A DNA stretch of 46,096 nucleotides. Source: JALVDI01 sp039186435 (lineage in GTDB: Bacteria > Myxococcota_A > Polyangia > Polyangiales > Houyiibacteriaceae). Below, in pieces: positions 41,641-46,096 of this stretch. The stretch is from positions 1 to 46,096 of the forward strand of contig JBCDAA010000018.1 in assembly GCA_039186435.1 (NCBI GenBank). The letters run 5' to 3'. The position numbers and the translations under genes are program-made. Position 1 is the first letter of the stretch. Each line of letters starts with the position of its first letter. Under the pieces are notes generated by a model that saw only the letters and a list, made by a program, of their open reading frames with translations, was not told the DNA's origin and searched no databases.

Positions 41641-42474
41641 GTGAGAGAGAGAAGCGAGTTTGAGATTCGACTAGGCGATCTGGAGACTCGCCTCGGTCGC
41701 CTCAAGTCTCTCTACGAGCAGTGGTTCCAGGGACTCGAGCGTCTGCCGCCGACGCGGATTCGCGAACGTTTTGAGCGTGAGCTTCGAGAGCTTCGACGGC
41801 AGCAGCCTCGAAACACGGCGCTGCGCTTTCGCTACCAAACGCTCTACCAGCGCTACACCACCCTCTCGAACTATTGGAATCGCATCACGCGGCAGATCGA
41901 GGAGGGGACCTACAAACGCGATGTACTTCGTGCGCGACGTCGCCGAAGTCGCCAGGAGCGGGCCGCGCAGCGAGAGGCGTCGGTGGATGTCGAGATCGAT
42001 GTCGACATGGACTCCTTCGACTTCGATGCGGAAGTGGCGGGGGCGCTCGAGCAGCTGACCGAGCTACCGGCGGACATGGCGGAGCCTCTTCCGGAGGACA
42101 AGACCGAACCGAATATTCAGGTGATGGGACGACCGCTGGCGGGGGGACCGCCGCCGAAAGCCGTGAAGGCAACGTTCGGTCGTCCGCGCGAGAGCGCGCC
42201 GGCACCGGGCCCGAAGGCGCCGCGAGGTCCGAAGCCGCCGCCGAAGCCACCAAAGCCAGCGACCGGATCAGATATGCGCCGCATTTACGACCAGTACATC
42301 GCGGCGCGAAAGAAGAACAACGAGCGCACCGACAACGTGAAGTTCGAGACGCTTGCGCGGCAGATCAAGAAGATGGTCCCGAAGCTCAAAGAGAAGCACA
42401 AAGGCAAGAAGATCGACTTCGAGGTTGTCGTTCGAAACGGCAAGGTGGGTCTCAAGCCGGTTCCGAAGGACTAG
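41641..42474 (+). CDS. MXAN_5187-type C-terminal domain protein
   Basis: A 277-residue protein. An N-terminal coiled coil (about 1-110) is rich in Glu/Arg heptads. A Pro/Ala linker (about 150-205) joins it to a compact domain of about 70 residues: MRRIYDQYIAARKKNNERTDNVKFETLARQIKKMVPKLK (in parts) and KKIDFEVVVRNGKVGLKPVPKD. This end matches what I remember as the MXAN_5187 C-terminal domain of myxobacteria; the function is not known. GTG start eight bases after the preceding stop. Its TAG stop lies inside the left arm of a long inverted repeat. Confidence 0.8.
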   Translation: MRERSEFEIRLGDLETRLGRLKSLYEQWFQGLERLPPTRIRERFERELRELRRQQPRNTALRFRYQTLYQRYTTLSNYWNRITRQIEEGTYKRDVLRARRRRSRQERAAQREASVDVEIDVDMDSFDFDAEVAGALEQLTELPADMAEPLPEDKTEPNIQVMGRPLAGGPPPKAVKATFGRPRESAPAPGPKAPRGPKPPPKPPKPATGSDMRRIYDQYIAARKKNNERTDNVKFETLARQIKKMVPKLKEKHKGKKIDFEVVVRNGKVGLKPVPKD

Positions 42475-42635
42475 ACCGCGCGTACTTTAGACTGACCGTG
42501 CGATCGCGCCGGGCTCGGCGGTTCTCGCAAGGCGCGAAGTCGCTGGAATACTGTCGGTATTTCAAGACGAGCAACGCCGCGAGGGGCGTCGAGAACAAGC
42601 GAGCGTGCGGTCAGTCTAAAGGAAGCGCGGTCTAG
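42471..42635. mobile_element. MITE-like element with 28-bp terminal inverted repeats
   Basis: The left arm (42471-42498) and right arm (42608-42635) are inverted repeats matching at 26 of 28 bases; both end in CTAGACCGCGC / GCGCGGTCTAG. The interior (109 bp) is partly self-complementary too, with GAATAC and GTATTT around the centre near 42556, so the whole could form one long hairpin. No ORF is inside. The left arm supplies the TAG stop of the upstream gene. It lies between convergent genes, so it may also act as a bidirectional terminator. No transposase with matching ends is in the window; target-site duplication cannot be told because the tips are palindromic. Confidence 0.6.
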
Positions 42636-42637
42636 GT

Positions 42638-43189
42638 CTACGCGCGCTGGCGTCGGCGCCGGAGTGAATAGTGCGCCGTGAGCGACTCGTGCACTTCGCC
42701 GCGCTCGTCGGTCAACCACACCATCTTCAGCTTTTCGGGCACGGCGATCGTTCCCGGCTTGGCATAGGTGCCGAAGAGTACGTCCCAGAGCGGGCTGGTG
42801 ACGCCGTGGTTCTTCGAGGGATCGACGAAGTGGTGAAAGAAGTGGTGGCGACGCGCCCAGCGTCCGTAGGGGCCGATCCCTTCGTGGGTGTGCTCGCGGC
42901 GATGCAGTACTTCGTAGGCGACGTACATCGCGACGAGTCCCGCGGTGTACGCAGTGCCGCCGGCGACGCCCGCGATAAGGATGGCGGGTCCGATCGCGAT
43001 CGCGGTGGTGGCCAGGGCGGCGAGTACCTTTTTCCAGGCCGGCGCGAAGTAGCTCCCTTGGCTGTGGTGACGGATGTGTTCCTTGGCGAAGGGATTGCGC
43101 CGATGCCGGTGTCCGAGAAAGCGGTGAATCACGTACTCGAGAAGCGTCCACGTGAGGACGCCGAGGAAGAGGGGAAGGGCAAGAGTCAT
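42638..43189 (-). CDS. Fatty acid hydroxylase/sterol desaturase family protein
   Basis: A 183-residue membrane di-iron oxygenase. Two or three hydrophobic segments (about 4-20, 55-77 and 80-95) surround His clusters: HRFLGHRHRR (22-29), HIRHHSQ (38-42), HRREHTH (96-102) and RRHHFFHHF (115-120), plus His128, which should bind two irons. It should hydroxylate or desaturate a lipid tail. The length is typical of short members. ATG at 43189 overlaps the TetR gene stop (ATGA), so expression follows that regulator. The 3' end lies two bases from the inverted-repeat element. Confidence 0.88.
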   Translation of the reverse strand: MTLALPLFLGVLTWTLLEYVIHRFLGHRHRRNPFAKEHIRHHSQGSYFAPAWKKVLAALATTAIAIGPAILIAGVAGGTAYTAGLVAMYVAYEVLHRREHTHEGIGPYGRWARRHHFFHHFVDPSKNHGVTSPLWDVLFGTYAKPGTIAVPEKLKMVWLTDERGEVHESLTAHYSLRRRRQRA

Positions 43190-43863
43190 CGTTCGATCTC
43201 CGGGGCAAGGGCATCGGCAAACGCGGCGTCGCAGGCCGCTTGGGACGCTCCCCAGCCGAGGAGAAGCGTCGTGATCATTGCGCGGGTCAGGCGCCCTACG
43301 TTCAGCAGGTCCGGCGCGATCCTCGCTTGCTTGGCGAGCTGGGTCGTTCCTTGAACGCTGGCCCAGAGAAGCACCGCGCGTTCTTGAGCGTCTCCGTCTG
43401 CGAGAACGTTCTCCCTCGCGCAAACGTTGAGCGACACGCCGACGGGGAGGAGCGCTTCCGTGATCGCGCGCGCGACCTGCGATGCGTCTTCGATGAGGAT
43501 TCGCGGTTCGGCGATCATGGTGGTGATGAGTGCGAAGCCGTGGGGGTTGCGCTGGCTGAAGGCGGCGTAGGCGAGCGCCTGTGCGACCACGCGTCCGAGC
43601 GGTGACTCGGGTCCCGCGTCGCGAATCGCGCCGGCGAGCTCACCGATCACGCGAATCACCACCGCAGCGAGAAGCGCGTCCTTTGACGGGAAGTAGCGGT
43701 AGAGCGCGCCGGGCGTGTAGTCGGCGCCGTCCGCGACCTTCTTGATCGAGAGCGCGTCGACCCCCTCCGCCGCGATCAGATCGGCGGCGACTTCGAGCAG
43801 CCGTTCGCGGTTCGCTTGGCGACGTCGCTGTCGGGGTCGTGGGGATACGTGACTCACAGTCAA
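43186..43863 (-). CDS. TetR-family transcriptional regulator
   Basis: A 225-residue regulator. The N-terminal DNA-binding domain has LLEVAADLIAAEGVDALSIKKVADGADYTPGALYRYFPSKDALL (in parts), a clear TetR helix-turn-helix near residues 37-62. The C-terminal ligand-binding domain shows no family signature. The start is TTG at 43863 or GTG at 43857. It is coupled to the lipid-hydroxylase gene by a four-base overlap, so it probably controls that gene and itself, with a fatty acyl or related ligand as a natural guess. A palindrome lies five bases upstream of the TTG. Confidence 0.9.
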   Translation of the reverse strand: MTVSHVSPRPRQRRRQANRERLLEVAADLIAAEGVDALSIKKVADGADYTPGALYRYFPSKDALLAAVVIRVIGELAGAIRDAGPESPLGRVVAQALAYAAFSQRNPHGFALITTMIAEPRILIEDASQVARAITEALLPVGVSLNVCARENVLADGDAQERAVLLWASVQGTTQLAKQARIAPDLLNVGRLTRAMITTLLLGWGASQAACDAAFADALAPEIER

Positions 43864-43867
43864 AAAA

Positions 43868-43880
43868 TAAACGATGTTTA
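43868..43880. promoter_or_regulatory. TetR operator candidate TAAAC-GAT-GTTTA
   Basis: A perfect 5+3+5 palindrome just upstream of the TetR start; a second overlapping pair AAACG/CGTTT spans 43869-43885. The AT-rich setting stands out from the GC-rich neighbours. Autoregulation is inferred. Confidence 0.45.
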
Positions 43881-43973
43881 CGTTTTGTCCAGAAGTATCT
43901 GTAAGCGCTCGTGATTGCGCCTTGTTTTGTTGGCTCCGCAGATTAAAACGATCGCACTCATTTTCATGACACG

Positions 43974-43997
43974 AATGTCAATAAAATCAGGTTGGCT
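43974..43997 (+). repeat. REP-like 24-bp dispersed motif, copy 6 (forward)
   Basis: Consensus core GTCAATAAAATCAGGTTGG, 44 kb from the RAYT gene, inside a repeat-rich spacer with no gene. Confidence 0.8.
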
Positions 43998-44056
43998 AAT
44001 TCCTTCGATCGCGAGGACGCTGCAGGCCCCGAGGATTTCATCGCGATTCCATCGCG

Positions 44057-44354
44057 ATTCCGAACGTTTACGCCGAGGTAAGCAGACGTCCCCGTACAGC
44101 TGGCAAGGTGGGCAGACTTTTCGGTGCGCCACAACCCAGTGATTCCAATGGTTTACGACGGGGTAGGCAGACTTTTTGGCGTGCCTGTTTTCGACGTGAG
44201 GGCATCGCTCGCCTGTGATTTCAACGGTTTACGCGAAGGTGGGCAGACTTTTCCGTACCTGGTACGGCAGCCCACAGAGGTGGTACGGCAGCCCACAGAG
44301 GTACGGCAGCCACGGGACTTGAGCGGACTTTTCCGTACCTGGTACGGCAGCCCA
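44057..44354 (+). repeat. Degenerate repeat cluster with CCGTACC-T-GGTACGG palindromes
   Basis: GATTYCNANSGTTTACG followed by GGTNGGCAGACTTTT recurs about every 76-85 bases (near 44057, 44141 and 44217), with a partial unit at 44105. The palindrome CCGTACC-T-GGTACGG occurs twice, at 44253-44267 and 44333-44347, and GGTACGGCAGCCCA-type segments are repeated between them (44283-44312). This accounts for most of the 521-base gap 43864-44384. No gene is seen there. Confidence 0.75.
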
Positions 44355-44384
44355 GACTCTTTCGCGGCCGGGCACGTCCGACCG

Positions 44385-46049
44385 CTACTCCGCGGCGTGG
44401 ACCGCTTCAGCCACCGGCTCTCGCGCCAAGAGTCGATCCAGTCGATGAAGCAACGGCCGGAGCGTCCGCGGATCCAGCGCGCTCACCGCCACCCCATCGT
44501 GATCGTGCGCAAGCATCGCCGCTCGGCGCGGGTCGAGCTGATCAGCCTTGTTGTACACCACCACACACGGCACTTGGTCGAGCCCAAGCTCCTCCATCAG
44601 CGCCACGGTGGTCTGGTAGTGATCCTCGTTCGAAGGATCGGACGCATCGATCACATGAAGCAGCAGGTCCGCATCCTGCGCCTCTTCGAAGGTCGCGCGA
44701 AACGCAGCGAACAAATCCTTCGGCAAGTCGCGGATGAACCCGACCGTGTCGCTGACGACGATGTCCAGGCCGCTCGGCAGCCGCGCGCGTCGCGTTCGCG
44801 TATCCAGCGTCGCAAAGAGCTTGTCCTCCGCCAGCACATCCGCGCCGGTGAGCGTGTTGAGTAGCGTGCTCTTGCCCGCGTTCGTGTAGCCGACCACCGC
44901 CACGGTCGGAATGCCGCGCCGACCGCGCTTGCTTCGCCGCTGCTTGCGCCGCTTCGCCTGCTTTTTGAGCTCTCGGCCGAGACGCGTGATCCGCTCCCGC
45001 GCGCGGCGTCGCCCGATCTCCAACTTCGTTTCACCGGGACCGCGGCCACCAATGCCGCCGGTAAGACGAGAAAGCGCGTCGTCCTTCTGCCCCAGGCGCG
45101 GCAAGAGATACTTCATCTGCGCGAGCTCAACCTGCAGCTTGCCGTCCTTGCTCTGCGCACGCTGCGCAAAGATGTCCAAGATCAGCTGCGTGCGGTCGAG
45201 GATCTTGAGGTCGGTAACCCGCGCGATCGCTGCCGCCTGCGCCGGACTGAGCTCGCGGTCGAAGATCAGCACTTCGACGTCGAGCTGCATCGCCCGAATC
45301 ACTACGTCTTCGAGCTTGCCCCGACCCATTACATACTTCGCGTCCACGCGGTCGCGCACCTGGAGCACGGTGTCCGCAACATCGACGCCCGCGGTGCGCG
45401 CAAGCTCCTTCAGCTCCCGCAGCGAATCCCCCGCATGAAGCGAGTTCTTCTTCGCGCACACGTGCACGAGGATCGCGCGACCGTCCTTGGCGACAACGGG
45501 CCGCGCTTTTCGCGCACGCGCGAACTCTTCCTCGAGCGCACCAACGAGCTCCGCCGGATCCACGTCGAGGCGCGAGTAGGAGAGCGGCCCGAAGGTTCGA
45601 TAGGGCGGCTCGCCTTGTCCGTCGCCCGGAACGCAGTGCCCGTAGTAGACCCACGTTGGCCGCGCTTCGCCGGGTGCAAGACAGATCGCCGCGATCAGAT
45701 CGAGACGCAGTCGCGTGAGGTCGACGATGTCGTCCCGCGAAAGCGGTTCGTTGGCCAGGTGCGTGTGAATCAGACGCAGACCACGAAGGCGACCTGCACC
45801 CGCACGAAGGCGGCCCACGTCCGGAAGCATGAGCTTCGACGCGTCCCCGATGATGACGTGCGTGACCGAGCCCGTGCGATCGACGAGCACCCCGACCTGC
45901 CGCCCCGTCGAATGCGAGACCTCACAAAGCGAGCGAGTTAGCTCGGGTGTCGTGAGGACGTCGAAGGGAACGCGGCGGCGATAGATCCGTTGAAGGGCCT
46001 TGGTTTCCGAGGGGCTGAGGCCCGAGGTATTGCCGTGAATAGGACGCAA
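44385..46049 (-). CDS. hflX: GTPase HflX, long form
   Basis: A 554-residue ribosome-associated GTPase that helps split or rescue stalled 70S ribosomes in studied bacteria. The HflX glycine-rich segment is GGIGGRGPGETKLE (331-344). The G domain has the P-loop GYTNAGKST (387-395), DTVGFIRDLP, NKAD (500-503) and a SAL-like end. An N-terminal region of about 190 residues precedes the usual HflX N-domain (ILVHVCAKKN, VMGRGKLEDVV), longer than in E. coli (426 residues) and typical of some deltaproteobacterial forms. The start is TTG at 46049 with AAGGAG about 12 bases upstream. No hfq or miaA neighbour; the gene stands alone beyond the repeat spacer. Confidence 0.93.
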   Translation of the reverse strand: MRPIHGNTSGLSPSETKALQRIYRRRVPFDVLTTPELTRSLCEVSHSTGRQVGVLVDRTGSVTHVIIGDASKLMLPDVGRLRAGAGRLRGLRLIHTHLANEPLSRDDIVDLTRLRLDLIAAICLAPGEARPTWVYYGHCVPGDGQGEPPYRTFGPLSYSRLDVDPAELVGALEEEFARARKARPVVAKDGRAILVHVCAKKNSLHAGDSLRELKELARTAGVDVADTVLQVRDRVDAKYVMGRGKLEDVVIRAMQLDVEVLIFDRELSPAQAAAIARVTDLKILDRTQLILDIFAQRAQSKDGKLQVELAQMKYLLPRLGQKDDALSRLTGGIGGRGPGETKLEIGRRRARERITRLGRELKKQAKRRKQRRSKRGRRGIPTVAVVGYTNAGKSTLLNTLTGADVLAEDKLFATLDTRTRRARLPSGLDIVVSDTVGFIRDLPKDLFAAFRATFEEAQDADLLLHVIDASDPSNEDHYQTTVALMEELGLDQVPCVVVYNKADQLDPRRAAMLAHDHDGVAVSALDPRTLRPLLHRLDRLLAREPVAEAVHAAE

Positions 46050-46096
46050 GAGGGAACGAAACTCCTTGCCGCACTACGAGCGTAGCAGGTTCGCGG

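Noticed and set aside
43878..44142. Small open frames of 75 and 84 codons on both strands
   Set aside because: They span the REP-like copy and repeat cluster, have no ribosome-binding site or domain, and their composition is unlike neighbouring genes.

Overview
The window looks like chromosomal DNA of a high-GC, Gram-negative myxobacterium (phylum Myxococcota), most plausibly a Sandaracinaceae/Polyangia relative. The reasons are family content and style: many Cys/Asp-rich lipoproteins with 'CDGLDNDCDG' or 'NCGSCG' modules, FG-GAP, PPC, P-domain and thrombospondin-type-3 repeats, Hanks-type Ser/Thr kinases beside a PP2C phosphatase, FHA-GGDEF and PilZ proteins, an MXAN_5187-type C-terminal domain, and dense GTG/TTG starts with 4-base overlaps. 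No rRNA, tRNA, CRISPR or phage genes were seen. The species is inference.

Layout. 1-1187: a repeat-rich leader and a REP-associated (RAYT, Y1/HUH) transposase. 1354-3216: divergent rhodanese lipoprotein and HtpX protease. 3221-14489: a secreted/surface protein locus. On the minus strand lie a PPC-domain lipoprotein, an overlapping metzincin-like lipoprotein and a Cys-rich exported protein. On the plus strand lie a papain-like protease with two P domains and a MopE-like Cys/Asp repeat lipoprotein. 14493-15455: a hypothetical gene, then an 80-bp tandem repeat carrying the RAYT-linked motif. 15456-19860 (minus): an operon of FG-GAP lipoprotein, 2OG-Fe(II)-oxygenase-like protein and a pseudokinase fused to a formylglycine-generating-enzyme-like domain. 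19916-25251: a signalling block with FHA-GGDEF, a membrane protein, a degenerate shikimate-kinase-like protein, PP2C, a Ser/Thr kinase and PilZ. 25377-28398: an outer-membrane barrel with TSP3 repeats, a HEAT-repeat protein and a lone receiver. 28645-35524: a tight seven-gene operon (PpiC lipoprotein, SurA-like PPIase, two-TM protein, DUF350, membrane spermidine-synthase-like protein, TAT/lipoprotein FAD oxidoreductase, polytopic membrane protein). 35568-42474: small hypothetical and membrane proteins, an acyl-CoA dehydrogenase, an MBL-fold hydrolase, an alpha/beta hydrolase, a lipoprotein and an MXAN_5187-type protein. 42471-42635: a MITE-like long inverted repeat. 42638-43863: a TetR regulator with a fatty acid hydroxylase. 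43864-44384: a repeat-rich spacer. 44385-46049: HflX.

How the parts may work together. The 3.2-14.5 kb block appears to make envelope or extracellular proteases and Cys/Ca-type binding proteins. The 19.9-25.3 kb block pairs phospho-Ser/Thr writing (kinase), reading (FHA) and erasing (PP2C) with c-di-GMP synthesis (GGDEF) and sensing (PilZ). The 28.6-35.5 kb operon couples periplasmic folding factors to a membrane-bound aminopropyltransferase/FAD-oxidase pair whose substrate is unknown. Six copies of a 24-bp motif (core GTCAATAAAATCAGGYTGG) occur here: two flank the 5' end of the RAYT gene and four lie in distant intergenic spacers. The most interesting items are this RAYT/repeat pairing, the pseudokinase-FGE operon, the degenerate shikimate-kinase-like gene next to PP2C, the seven-gene operon, and the inverted repeat at 42.5 kb.
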